This document shows positions 34,700-46,686 of a stretch of DNA of 64,000 bases, piece by piece (within the stretch, counting starts at the first letter, position 1; every line of letters begins with the position of its first letter). The stretch is from Mucidula mucida. Lineage: Eukaryota; Basidiomycota; Agaricomycetes; Agaricales; Physalacriaceae. Under the pieces are notes generated by a model. That model saw nothing but the letters and a program-made list of their open reading frames with translations. It did no database searches and was not told the DNA's origin. Position numbers and translations under genes: made by a program. The stretch lies in NCBI GenBank assembly GCA_015501055.1, contig JADNYV010000076.1, positions 91,490 to 155,489 of the forward strand. The letters run 5' to 3'.

Positions 34700-36200
34700 A
34701 GACGCATCGATGTGTACCTGTATGCAATGTAGCGTAATTTCTTGGACAACGACTGTTGCGACTCGTAAGAACCACGGGTTATGCACATCATATCGTGAGG
34801 GCGCCAGTCGACAGTGACCTTGAGATCTCATTGATGTTGATTGACACTGCAGACACGCGTCACTGACTCGTGAATAATGTTTGTAGCAAGGAACTTGTTC
34901 GTCAATCAAACTGACAAACGGTCCGGTTCACCTGGCTTCATACTTTCCGCTTGTGTCGCTGTCTTGTCGTCAAAACATCGATATTTCTGGCGCACCTTGT
35001 CTGCAGAACATGTTTCGCCCCAAGTTATAAATGAATGAAACAGTCAACTCCTTGGTCCTATCTACTACCTTTGAAGTTGCGCAAAGTATCAATATCGCTA
35101 CAGAGATGCATCTTGTCATCATTTCTTTCTGCTAGGGCGACTCGATCTCTAAAGTTATCATTCCGCATGGAAACGTACAGATCGCCGCCGCCAACCAGAT
35201 GCACCATCTACCGACTTTCAGCGGCGACCGCGAGTGATGTATGTATCGGCGGGCGCTGTCGTGCGTCCCGTGTTGGGCGAGGCGATGCATCCCTCGCTCG
35301 TGTTTCACGGCCGCTGCATAAAAGGCGACCTGGTGAAGTATTTTTTCTTCACTCCCCTAACCTCGCGGTCTGTCAAGCGCTTGGAGGTGGGGTGACTCTG
35401 GGGAGGCGCGCGGAGACCGCAGCGCGTACAGGGTAAGGTCTCCCATTTGTGTGAGGGGACTGTCCGTTCAAGCCATGTCACACGCGCTAGGCTAGAGCTC
35501 TTCCTCTTTGGAAATGATTAGCTCGCCCTGCTTTTCCATTCAATGCTCAATTCATTGTGGTGCTCTGTCATTTATCGGTCTCAACTCCTCGGATGCCCAC
35601 CCGCTCAATCTAACCGACTGGAACGGACAATGTGGGCTTGACGCAATTTTTTGTTATCGTGCGCTGATGAACAGTTTCATTCTAGGTAACCGGCGACAAC
35701 CAGGTCTCAACTCGGACGGTGTTTGATGCTCTTCCGTAGAAAACGGGAAAGATACTAGCTCGCATCAACTGGGGTAGATGCATCCGTACCCATTCCGGCA
35801 CACAAAGTATTGGACGACATTCACAAGCGCTCGATGTCTCTTCTTCCGAGAAAATGATGGACTCGCGTTGGATTCCTCCGCTGTGTGCCGCCTGTATCAA
35901 CAATCATTTAGTTGGTTCGTCAATTACTGCAAGACCGGTATAACTGACTTACCTTCCCTTCCAGCATAACAATCCATGACTCTGATATGATGCTCTTCCT
36001 TGGCGGAAATGTTCAGCTCTATCAGAAAGAGAACTTCCAGTTGATGCTCTTCCCAAGTGGAAATGATATGCTCGCTCTATGATAATGTAAAACATACGCC
36101 ACGTTGTATAATGTCGCCACCTGTATTCAAATAACACTGTATCTTTTCCTTAAACCTGGCTTTCGTGCTGGCCTCCGCACTACGCGCCGAGGATCCGATC
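34700..36200. other. Intergenic stretch with a dispersed short repeat
   Basis: No gene is recognised. Five related words of the form GATGCTCTTCC, then a variable 3-9 nt, then GAAA(A/T)GAT and CTCGC occur at about 35494, 35725, 35833, 35988 and 36043. This is upstream of the RhoGEF-kinase gene, so they may be promoter elements or relics of one decayed repeat. Confidence 0.45.
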
Positions 36201-36210
36201 AGCAACGATT

Positions 36211-39200
36211 ATGGTTGTGATCAGGTCCATCAGAGGCTGTCCAGTGTCCACTGACAGTCATCATGTTCAAAATCCCTCCTTCACCCCAACTGTCACTGCG
36301 GATGCTTGGATGAGCTGTAAATTATTGCCACCAAAGGCACCGTCGGACGAGCTGCGCCTCGACAGCTTTCGCATCCTTTCCCGACTGCGTATAATCACCG
36401 AATTACGCCCATGGGTCGGCCGATACGCCAAGGTCAAGCCAGATGCGGCCTTTCGGGTGCTCTGGGAATGCCTTTCCTTGGGTGCGCCGCTCTGCACGCT
36501 GTTGAATATGCTCGCCCCGCCGTACTTGGACGTGGATGTGGATTTTGATCTCCCGCTGGACCGGAGAATGTCGCTCTTTACCAATTTCATCGAACGCGTC
36601 GGGTTGCTGGAGATGCAAAATCGCCTGGCGTATGGGGAGGTCTTACGCGTGGATGATCTTTTTGGCGCGACGACGACTGGATTCGCCAAGGCAAGTCGCG
36701 ATCGTGTTTGCGCTTGTGATATAAACTTTTTTCCTGGAATTAGGTTCTGAAAACAGTAAAGCGTGTCCTCGCGGCGTTAGAAGATTCATATCCGGGTCTG
36801 TATGTCCTGCCCCCTCGCTGGCAGCAGCAACGCACAGCATTCGTGCAGAATCTGCTTGATTCCGAGGAAGTGCATGTGTCGGCGCTTGGGATGGTAGCTG
36901 TACGTGACGCGTTCCTTCGCTTTTGTAAAATCGCGTCTCACTGTCCGACAGGAAGCGGCGCTACTCATGTCAGAAGCTACTGGTACTATCGAACCTCGAC
37001 TTGAGTGCCTTCTTGTCCATAGAAGCCATCTCCGGCAGTACCATAGCCAGGTGCTGACTGGACTGCAAGAAATAGTCTCGGCTCCCTGGCTGGAGGAATG
37101 GACGCAGATCTTAACTACTGTAAGGTTTTCTGTGTCCTGTTTTGTGGCCGGATTTTCATCAGTTGACAGGAAACCAGTTTTGTGACACGGACAGTCAGCG
37201 CATATCGTTCCATTTGTATCAATCACCTCCCGGTCCACGACTTTCTCCTAGCGCGGTTATCTACGCTACAACCCGAACTTCGCGTTCATGCCCAGACCCT
37301 TCTGGATATTGTCAGGCGCATACCTTCCCGACTTTCCGAATATTGTTCTATCCTGAACGCTATCATTCACGTCTCCACGCCCTCTGAGCATCATTCGTAT
37401 GACACTCTATGCGCGCTCATCTTCGCTATGCAGGGCGCGTCGGATACAATAGACGAAATGAGTCGTCAGATTCGCACCATGCGAGTCGCTTCCATCTTTC
37501 AGACGCGAGCGCTTGGGTGGGACCTACCTCTTGACACTGGGTGCCTCCTGATCGACGACGTCCTGCGTACGAGCGATGCGGAGGCACTATATAACGTCTT
37601 TCTTTTTGAATACGTCTTGATATGTTGCTTTGAGGAGACAAGCGCCGAGCAGCAGACGGCGAGATACCCTATTCATTCGTGGGAATTAGGACCTGCTCTA
37701 CGAGGAAGCGGCCCACTTTGCCTTACTAGCATAGTCCCACTAAAAGCAGTGATAGCGGTTCGCGTATTTGGCCTCGAGGCTTTCGGTATTGAATGGACTG
37801 ACGATGATGGACGTGAGAATGTCATTGAATTCACGTCTTCGTGTGCGGTCCAGAACGAACAGTGGTGCTCCTTGCTCGGGCTACTCGCACCCACTATCTA
37901 CGAGCGCGACACGGAGTGCATTTCTATACTGTCAGGTCCGTCGTCTCGACCTCGACAATCTGCTCCATTTGTTTCTCATGATCCACTACTTAGTTGACTC
38001 GAGCCCGACGGGTAGGCGCAAATCATATTCACGTCCATGGAGCGTTCGAGGCCATAAGACGACTCACTCCGAGTCGTCCTCTTTGGTCAAGCAGGATTTT
38101 GTCGGGAATAACGAGATTCATCTCAGCCCGGGGCTTTTGCCCACACTCTTTGGGAGCATTCCCGATTTACCGCGAAGTCCTTTTTCCCTGGATACGACCT
38201 TTCAATCGATCGATGCGGGATTTGAGCCACCGCCAACACCGCCGCCGGAGTTCGTTCCTGGTACGATTGTGTTCGCGGTGTCGACGTGATACATGTTAAT
38301 ATCTCCGTTTTTACAGTCGATGAGCACAACAACTTTCTGCTGGACCTCACTGGTAAGGTGGAGAGACAAGGACGATTTGCAGAAGCCGGTGGCGGGTTCT
38401 CGGATGTCTGGGCTGGAATATGGCGGGATGGATTGCAAGAGAGAAGGGTTTGTTTTCTCGCCCACTTCGAAGTAGGATACACTGATACACGCGGTGATAT
38501 TATTAGGTCGCTGTCAAGGCTCTAAGATCTCGTCTAGAAGATCCAGAAACGGAACGAAAGATACAACAGGCATGTGGCGTACCCGGCGCATTCTTCATGT
38601 AGTGACGTTCTGTATAGCGTTTAGCGCGCGAGTTGACAGTCTGGAAGAAGATGGATCATCCCCATATACTTCCGCTGTATGGTATTGCATCGGATTTTGG
38701 TCGTTACGATTCAATGGTCTGCCCTTGGTTCGAAAATGGGAGCGTTACTAAATACATGGAGCGACGTGGCGACCTGTTGTCCGTGACGGATAGGTTACAG
38801 ATGGTAAGCAGCTCTCTCTTTCTCTGGGTCTGGGTCATTCTCACTGACACGCGAAACCATGAAGTTGATAGATGCTGCACATGGCTTGACCTATTGTGAG
38901 TATCTTAGTGTAGAGACTTCTGGCCCTTCCTAACATACCATTAGTGCATTCTTTGGATATCCTCCATGGTGATCTTACCGGTGTAAGTGCTCCCATGGAC
39001 GAGAAAATATCCGCGCTCAAGTCGTCAACAGTCGAATATCCTTGTCAACGACAAGGGTCAGGCAGTCTTGTGTGACTTTGGCCTGTCCAGTATCCTTGCC
39101 GAATTCCAAGGTCCATCCTGTATTTCATCCACTATCGGCGGTGCCGTACGCTGGGCGGACGCAGCACTCTTCCGATACACCCAAAATGATGACGTGGATA

Positions 39201-39564
39201 ACAACGAACCTCCACTCCTAACGCCGCCCAGCGACATCTACTCTTTCGGAAGTGTTACGTTGGAGGTTAGACGTCCAGTGACCGAGATCTGCATTCCCAT
39301 GCTCACCATCCCATTGTGCAGATACTTTCTGGTCGTATTCCTTATGACTACGTCCGCTCTGACGCTCAAGTCATCATCGAACTACATCGAGGAAATAAGC
39401 CTCGTCGACCGGCAATGACTTTTGTTTCCGACGCGCAGTGGAAGTTTATCTTGGAATGTTGGAGTGATGCTCCAATGTCCAGACCCGACGCACCCGGTGT
39501 GCTGGCGACCGTGCGAGCCTTACATCGCGCGAGTCTCGAAATCCGGAGACATAGTGCGCCTTGA
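36211..39564 (+). CDS. RhoGEF-protein kinase fusion: Cdc24-like CH, DH and PH regions plus a TKL-like kinase
   Basis: Twelve exons keep frame to one 917-residue protein: 36211-36690, 36744-36893, 36952-37119, 37170-37935, 37994-38260, 38317-38447, 38507-38573, 38625-38803, 38865-38895, 38945-38982, 39032-39265 and 39322-39564. Residues about 45-165 resemble the calponin-like Cdc24 region (LGAPLCTLLNMLAPP; ATTTGFAKVLKTVKRVL). About 180-370 is a helical DH-like RhoGEF region and 380-520 PH-like (NVFLFEYVLICCFEE). A Pro/Ser linker leads to the kinase. Kinase features: glycine loop GRFAEAGGGFSDVW, VAVK (Lys 658), RELTVWKKMDHPHIL, HGDLTGSN (Asp 756), DFG (774-776) and DIYSFGS. The APE position reads DAA. 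The first intron has a GC donor. It would couple GTPase activation to phosphorylation. Start could lie further upstream. Confidence 0.8.
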
Positions 39565-40769
39565 TCTAACAACGGTGTTTTATATATGTAACCGTCGTCT
39601 TGGGACTGTCTTTACTCGTGTAAGTGTATGCGTTATCATATGTATTGTGTATGTTGATGTTGTTGTTGTCTTCTTTGAATGTATGCTGTCGCCTTCCTCA
39701 GATCTCCGGATCGTTACTTAGACTTCAAAGATCGCAGCCTTGGACGACATTGAATAACGCCTGAGCGTGGCGTCTATTATTATCAGGGTTATTATCCTAC
39801 ACTTTCGCGACCGTTCTGTCTGAGCACATAAAGTACGACCCACTATTATCACCGAAAGGCGACCAGCGGTGAATGACAGCTCATTGTTCAGCTTCTATTG
39901 GGGAAAAGATCGGCGCCTCAGCGCGCGCGCTTGAAGGTTTACCTAATACGAGTACCCCAGCTTCGCTGTCGGTTGCAGCTCGACATCCATCACGATATCG
40001 CACCTCGTGAATCGGTTGGCTTTCCGTTATCCGGTGAACCTGGTTCAGAGATCGTTCGAGGGCCTTCCTCCTCCCTCCAAATAAAGTTGTACCCAAAGAG
40101 GAGTCCTTCAGCCCGACGGTTCGTTTCACTTCAAGAGGAGGTATGTGAAATTCCGCGAATTCTTCAAATCGACCATGCTGATGGTGCGTCAGAGTGCGGC
40201 AAGTGGCAATGGGGACGTTCGGCAAGGGCTTCATCAGCGTACCGCTGGAGGCAAGAGTACGGCACCACATTGTCGACCCTGTTAATACAGTACTGCACTT
40301 GAATACACCGAGGCGCAATTGTGTGAGTCGCGACCTCTTCTATAGAAATGGATCAGCTCGAGGCATCAAGCTCTCGGAGGGCATATCCAACAGGAGATAG
40401 GTGCTGGCGTTCCGAGTGATATCATAGTCAATTAGATACTCGAAGTACGGACGAGCTGAACGTCAAAGCTTACCATCAATCCTATTAGAACGGGCCTAGA
40501 AGCTTCTTGCCTATCTACATCGCCACTTTCTATCACATCCTCTTCAATTCCCCGCCTAGATCATTATACCGAATCCCAGCCCCTTATGTCTAGAATGCAG
40601 CCGCTGCTCTAATATGGTCAACCGCTTGGACATTCGTAAGATCGACACTTCCCGCTCTCCTGATCACCGGACTGCTTTAAAGGCGCCCTGTCAACAGTAT
40701 CAGGTGAAAATCAAAAAGTAGGTTCCGATAAAAGACGGAAAACGAAAGGACCCAAATCGACTCACACCA
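39565..40769. other. Intergenic stretch without a recognisable gene
   Basis: A 145-codon open frame on the minus strand (40318-39881) overlaps a 134-codon one on the plus strand. Neither has a recognised motif, so I do not call them. No repeat or RNA gene was found. Confidence 0.4.
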
Positions 40770-41420
40770 ATGACTGTTTTGCCAAGCATTCGCGAGATCT
40801 TCCCTGGTATGTTGGTTGGTTATTCCTCTGCGCCAGTCCTTGCTAATCAAGCATCTAGAGCATATCCTGTATCAGTTGTCCGCGTCAACGGTGGAAGGAA
40901 CATGTCATACCTCTACAAGTCGGGTGGACAGTGCATATCCGAGTCCATTGTCGTCGTCTAACCCTCCGTGGCCAACGATACCTCGAGAATGGCGTCGTCA
41001 TCGAACGCCTTCCCATTCACCCCATTCATCGACCCCATTTACAATGACCCACTCGTCCCCGACAAGTTCCAGCTTCTCCGACGAGGAGCTCGAGGAGGAT
41101 ACTGACAACACCTGTGGGGCAGAACCGCGTAAACACACTTGCGCCCTGTGCAGGAAGAAGTTCAACCGCCCAAGTAGCCTGCGCATACACATGAACACGC
41201 ATACCGGAGTAACTCGTGCGTGTCCTCTACTCCTTATTTTCTCAGCGAACACGCGTTCATGGCATATACAGCGTTTAAATGCCCCTTCCCGAACTGCGGA
41301 CGCTTGTTCAACGTCAACTCGAACATGCGGCGGCATTACCGGAATCATCGCGTCCCAAGGGCAAGACACACAGAAACAGCGGAGCACTGGTATCCCAAGG
41401 ATGAGGACTACGTGGTCTGA
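40770..41420 (+). CDS. Two-finger C2H2 zinc finger protein, 180 residues
   Basis: Exons 40770-40806, 40859-41215 and 41272-41420 keep frame. The product starts MTVLPSIREIFPEHIL, is Ser/Pro-rich, then has an acidic patch (SDEELEEDTDN). Two C2H2 fingers follow. The first, HTCALCRKKFNRPSSLRIHM with H at the fourth ligand, ends in NTHTG. The second, FKCPFPNCGRLFNVNSNMRR, ends in HYRNH. The linker across the intron reads HTGVTPFKC, close to the classical TGEKPF linker, which supports the splice. It resembles small fungal C2H2 transcription factors in which paired fingers bind DNA in the nucleus. An ATG at 40617 offers a longer start. Confidence 0.8.
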
Positions 41421-41499
41421 ATTTATTCAGTATTGTAATTGTCGTCTAACAGTGAGGGTGAAACGAGCAGCTATTGATCAGAGAAATCGTTGGAACTAT

Positions 41500-41645
41500 T
41501 AATCCGACAAACTTTTCGACTCTTCGCCAATTTGGTTGGTGTCAATTCCCGTGACCTCGCCGCTGTCTCGCGCTGCACGAGTCGTCCCCGACCTTGCTAC
41601 ACAAGATACTCTTATCCACCGGCGTGTAGCACGGTATCTTGTGAG
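41500..41645 (+). pseudogene. Decayed duplicate of the 5' end of the RRM gene
   Basis: This stretch follows the order of 45290-45475: TCGCCAA(T)TT..GTT..GTGTCAATTCCC, GTGACCTCGCCGCTGTCTCG, then CGAC(C)TTGCTAC(A)CAAGA and the GCCGGTG-like end. An internal loss of about 30 bp and many substitutions remove the frame. It shows that the 45.3-kb gene was once duplicated about 3.8 kb away in the same orientation. From 41650 to 43754 I see no gene; open frames at 42187 (plus) and 42890 (minus) have no recognisable features. Confidence 0.5.
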
Positions 41646-43754
41646 GTTCCTTTCTTTCGTAACCGGTAACCGCCGGCCCGTCATTTACTCTATGTAACCG
41701 GTGGCTGATCGAAAACTTGAACACCAACCACACAACAGCACTAACGACCCATGGGCATTCATTTCTTCGATGACAGTTGTTTCAGTCCACACGAAAAGAA
41801 TCTCTCACAGAGTTGCGTACGCCTAAACTATCACAAGAATTTCTCGCACACTCCAACTTCCTGGCTCCATTCGGTGAGAACCAACGGCAATAGGAAACGG
41901 GCTGTGTACATCGAGTCAATGGCACGGAGGCAACAGTGACATTTTTCGGAATCAAAATGCTAATTTCACGTACATATCTCTCTCGGTCCCGGACGCATGA
42001 GCGTGGCACAGCGGCGATCGATGTGAACGTCCTCGAGCCTTACAGGGCAACAAAGCAACGAATCTCAATTGTGGCGCTGATCAGGAAGATTTATTGGTGA
42101 TGCACTTTCTTGTCGTTTCCGTATCCTCCGAGAAATGCGGTGGATAAAAGACCCTATACTGATCTTGTCAGCCACCAGCTTACAATATGACGCCGACTTC
42201 GCGAGCGGAGGACAGCGCTAGGCGGCCACCACATCAACACGAGGTTACGAGCTATAGACAGCTAGTGGGAATACTCAAACGCGTCCTGAAAGGGTTGCTT
42301 GATGGACTGGGAGCTGCTAGAGCATTCAGCGCTTGCTCAACTTTGACTCTACCGCTAATATTCGACGATTCTTCAACCTGGCACCATAGCGGTTACCAAA
42401 TAGTGGCGCTTCCTTTGGAATTCTTCGTTCAGCTCTCCTTCTCGACGACACAGTCCACTGCCTCCAGCTGTCAGCCGGGCAGCGCCCAGGGTACGATGCC
42501 GAGGACTCGCTCACCTCTCTGATTAGCTACGGCGCATCGCCTTCGGACACATTCAGAGCCTCATTCCTGCTCCTTCTGTTACTCGGACGCTTTTCCCTCC
42601 CGAAGCACATCCCCCCTTACTTCAGCGCCGTTCATGGTTGTTGTTCTGCGGTCTTTGTAATTTTGATGCGCCGACTTAGCAAGAGCCAGACGGACGTCCA
42701 TCTGCGCGAAATGGGTTGAGGATCCATCCAGACCTGAAGATTTATTTTGAACGATGATGGCCAAGGATATTGACTGATGGGTCTTGAGCCCTAGACGTGA
42801 TTTGGGGCGTTTGCTTCCAGACGATTCTTCGGACACTATCTTAATCAGGAATCGACGTGCACCGCCACTCATTTTTCCGTCCGTTGACACTCATACATTG
42901 CATAAGTACAAGGATGGAGCTATATCAGGACTCCGCGTGGTACTTTTGTGACCTGACGCTGCTCTCGGAGTAGCTCTTTCGAGTCTTCTCGAGCGGACTG
43001 ACTCGACTGTCACCAAAAATGGAACAATGAAACAATAAGGAGACACTGCCGTGGAAACAAGTACCCACAAGCGCCTATGTAGCGTGTGATTACAAGGGAA
43101 GCGCTTCCCTCCACAGCATGAAGTCGTGAGACCGGCGCCAAAGGAACTCTAATCAGGCAAGAACACGCTGAACATGCGAGGCAACACATTAATCAGAACC
43201 GAGATTTTGGAATTCAATTCATTCTATAGCTGGTAACCTCGTGTTGATGTGACTGCGTAGCGTTGTCCTCCGCCGCGAAGTCGAAGTCACATTGTTCTAG
43301 TGACTGGTCGATAGGGATGGAAGCGTAGGGCTATGCATCTCCCATGATCTGCGGCATCGTGCGAGCGACTGGAATGCATGCGTAGCACACGATGCTCAAT
43401 AGTAAACCCATCCGGATCAGCGCCACACTAAATTTGAGTGGCGTTGTTTACATCGAGGGAACGGAAACGGAGACAATATTGCTGTCGTGGAGATATCTCG
43501 TGTTATGGAAGCTCCGCCTGTCCATTTTCATTCTTCAGGGCGTTACGGAATGTGGGACTCTCCGGAGGTGAATGAGGCGCCGTTATCAAAAGATGGCGAT
43601 CGGAAACTTCTCACGCAGGGGTCACATTTTCCGAGCCGTTTTCGGCATCTTCACAGCACCGTTTGTATATAAACCGTGCAGAAATCAGGACATCTCACTC
43701 AAGTCATCCACATTCTTCCCGCATTTACTAGCTCATCCTCATTAGTGTTCTATA

Positions 43755-44172
43755 ATGTCTTCCTCCGACAGACGTGCCCCTCCATCAGAAGTCTATGCAC
43801 TCGTCCAAAAGATACAAGATCTCAAACGAAGCCTCGCCGGCGACGAACAAGGCCTCTTCGAAGAAGTGATGCAGGGCCTCGTCGAAGCACTGGAGCAGTA
43901 AGCAATGTCTCCCTAGACAAGGTCAATACTCTGACTGACTTCAAATGTGCTATTAGATTTCGTGATCAAGTCAAAAATGGTTTGACGGTTTATCTGGACG
44001 ATGTCAAAAAATGCTTAGCTTCCACGGAACAGGACCTCGAGGTAAGACTTCTTCGAGTCAATCATTGTAACAAGAATACTTACTGGGGTCACTGCAGGTA
44101 CGCCGACGAGCAATCCGACAGTCCACGCATTCCCCCGATCCACATGTGGCGCCACGTCCGCATGAACAGTAA
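43755..44172 (+). CDS. Small uncharacterised helical protein, 100 residues
   Basis: Three exons (43755-43897, 43957-44041, 44098-44172) keep frame across 59- and 56-nt introns with GTAAGC and GTAAGA donors and TATTAG and CTGCAG acceptors. The product begins MSSSDRRAPPSEVYALVQKI and is helical (LFEEVMQGLVEALEQFRDQV; YLDDVKKCLASTEQDLEVRR). It ends in a His/Pro tail (HVAPRPHEQ). No family is recognised. A short AT-rich leader with a TATATAAA-like word at about 43667 lies 90 bp upstream and could be a core promoter. The next 1.1 kb to 45316 has no gene. Confidence 0.6.
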
Positions 44173-45316
44173 AGGTCGTATGCCTGTACGGATCTCAACA
44201 AGGTTCCTCTCGAGGAGGAAAGCGCATAGTCTTTTATGTCTTATCATTTCCTTCTTGTATTATGTTCATTCTCCGTATACGTCCGCCATACTATGTAGAA
44301 AAATGAAATAGAAACCCTCTGATTCTTTCAGTGACGACCTCGATCCTTAATGTGGTGATGCTACATCTGGACTAAGGAGTCATGTGGGCAATCATTCTTT
44401 TCACCGTGGATATATACTGTGCTAGAAGACGTCACTGTACCGATGATGCGAATAATGTCGCTAGCAGGAAAATAAGTCACGGACGGTGTCGATAGTAACA
44501 CGAACCAATGGGTAGAATGCAATGTAAGCCGGAGGATGGTACTGCTTTCCAATTCGTTCCTCGCTGTCGGACTCTGCGTGTGATTGGTGGAAGAATATGT
44601 AAGGCTTGCCGTAAGTGTACGTCTCTCCATCTCAGATATTACAGATGTCGCGTATTGGAGCGAGGTAATGGTACGTAGAAGTTCACGTATCAGCGTGAAA
44701 TGACCGAAGAGTGTAGAGTAACAAGTAAGATTCTCTACACCTTGAACGCAGTTTCAGCTTCGTGTGATGCGGAGACTCGTGGACAGGTAGAAACTTAGAT
44801 ATCCTGGCCCTCGAAACAAGTCGTCTAAATCATGCAGTATGATAATGAAGGGTTCAACCTCTTCAGCAGCACCGTTCGTATGGTTGTGCTGCGGAAATGG
44901 TTGACCTCAGCAGCTCGAAGTCGCGGCGCGGCTCGTCTTGCGTGACAATTGATTTTGCACATCTATGACAAAGAGCTGTTATTGACAATAATAATTTGAG
45001 GCCTGAGATACAATCGACAGCACTGTGCGTCTCCCGCCCAAACCACTCGGGTACTGCGAGACTTTAAGACTCAGAGAGAGAATGGAGGGCTGACTCTACT
45101 GCGCTGTGTTTTGGTGCATCTAAGGCTACCATGCTGTAACACCAAGGCACATCATCGTCGACAATAAACCACGAACGTACATATGTGGCAGGTCGCCCAC
45201 CTTGACCGTCAAGCCTGGTGGCGGTGAATAGGATGTGAGTAATTTGCCGATAACCGATAGAATGCCGGTACGATGCGCTTACTAATCCGGCAAATTGCCA
45301 AATCTTTTCCTCCGAA

Positions 45317-46242
45317 ATGTCATTGTTCGCGTTGGCCAATCTCGTTCGCGTCAATGCCCGCGCCCTCACTGCTGTCTCGCGCTGCTCGACTCGCTCTCTG
45401 TCATCGCGTCCATTCATAGCGCGTCCGACTTTGCTACCCAAGACACTGCGCCGCCATTCTTCACGCCGGTGGATAACCGACGCGGCTCAGCCACGCAAGG
45501 TTCTGTTTTTCGGTAATCTTCCCTTCAAAATGTCGGAAAGCGACATTGTGCGAGAGCTGGAGGGCTTTGGTGCTATAGGACACATCCATAAAGGTGCGTG
45601 GAGCTTTGAGCGGCTGTCCGTCGCTTACATCTTTGTAGGCACCAATACGGCGACGAAGCAATCAATTGGGTGGGCCATCATCGAGTTTCAAAAGGAAGAC
45701 GTGGCGGAACGTGTATTGCTCAAGCACGAAGCGCAGCCTTTCGTTTTCGATGGACGTGTTGCAATCCTAAACTGGGCGAAGAATCAGAATGTCCCGTCTG
45801 TTCGCCAATGGAAGCGGTCTGACAGAGCTCCCTCATCGACACTTTTCATGACCAGCCTGCCCTTTAGGGCCTCAGAGGACGAAGTGGAAAAGAGCCTTTC
45901 ACAGTATGGCCCTATCAAGCGCGTGGTCATTCGTATGCCTCTTCTTTTTTTTGTCTTCAGACTGTTTTCTGATCATCGTTCAAAGGGCGCCTGCAGGAAC
46001 GCACTTCCGGTGGCTATGCCCACATTGAATTCTGCGACCTGGACTCTGCTGTAGCGGCGTATGAGGCTAGCATGTCCAGTCCCATCACCATCAAAGGGCG
46101 CCCTGTAGTCGTGGACTACGACCTTCCCAAACCTCCCAAGGCCCGTGAAAATGATGACGAAAATAGGCGCACGCCGGAGGCTGAGGAGAATAGAAGGCAG
46201 CTTATACGGCAACTTAACCAACCTGTACCCCCCGCTCGTTGA
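45317..46242 (+). CDS. Two-RRM RNA-binding protein with a probable mitochondrial leader
   Basis: Exons 45317-45932 and 45986-46242 (53-nt intron) give 290 residues. The first 50 residues are Arg/Ser-rich with no acid (MSLFALANLVRVNARALTAV; RPTLLPKTLRRHSSRRW), as expected for a mitochondrial presequence. RRM1 has RNP2 KVLFFGNLPF and, later, an RNP1-like WAIIEFQKED. RRM2 starts STLFMTSLPFRASEDEVEKS and has GGYAHIEFCDLDSA after the intron, then VVVDYDLPKPP. The C-terminus is charged. The protein probably binds mitochondrial RNA. A decayed duplicate of its 5' end lies at 41.5 kb. Confidence 0.8.
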
Positions 46243-46686
46243 TGACTGCTAGTACTAGAACGATGACGGCATTCACCCATCCTGTTCTTCTGCGCTTAGG
46301 ACAATTCAAGTGATATGGACTACACTTGCACCAGATTACTTTCCTTTCTTATGTCTAGTGAAATGGTGCTTTGCGATTAGTCGACAGATCCCAAGAGCTG
46401 CACAGCCACTGTAGTCGACTATTCACCTCTTCCATTTGCCACCATTTTAACAATTCCACATCAAGAATCAAGTCAACACCAGTATATCTTGCTCGTTGCT
46501 CTTCAGACAGTACGCATGCACGTCAAAGTATCGTCCGTTCTATTTCCACCAGCGCTTAAAGAATCCTTCACATTACGCACCTTCCGTCTGCCTTCTGCAA
46601 GCAATCCACTGGAACGTGTCGAACGCGAGGTATACCTTCACCACTGCTGGTGGCCATGAGTTCATCGCTCTTTCCTCTATACCCTC

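Noticed and set aside
38571..38624. A GC donor at 38570 (CAG|GCATGT) in the kinase part
   Set aside because: A normal GT donor one codon later with the TTTAG acceptor keeps frame and gives the expected QASRELTVW text.
39881..40318. 145-codon minus-strand open frame
   Set aside because: A similarly long plus-strand frame overlaps it, and neither has recognisable features or splice context.
42187..42890. Open frames of about 100-110 codons on both strands
   Set aside because: Composition does not look protein-like, and no family or intron structure was found.
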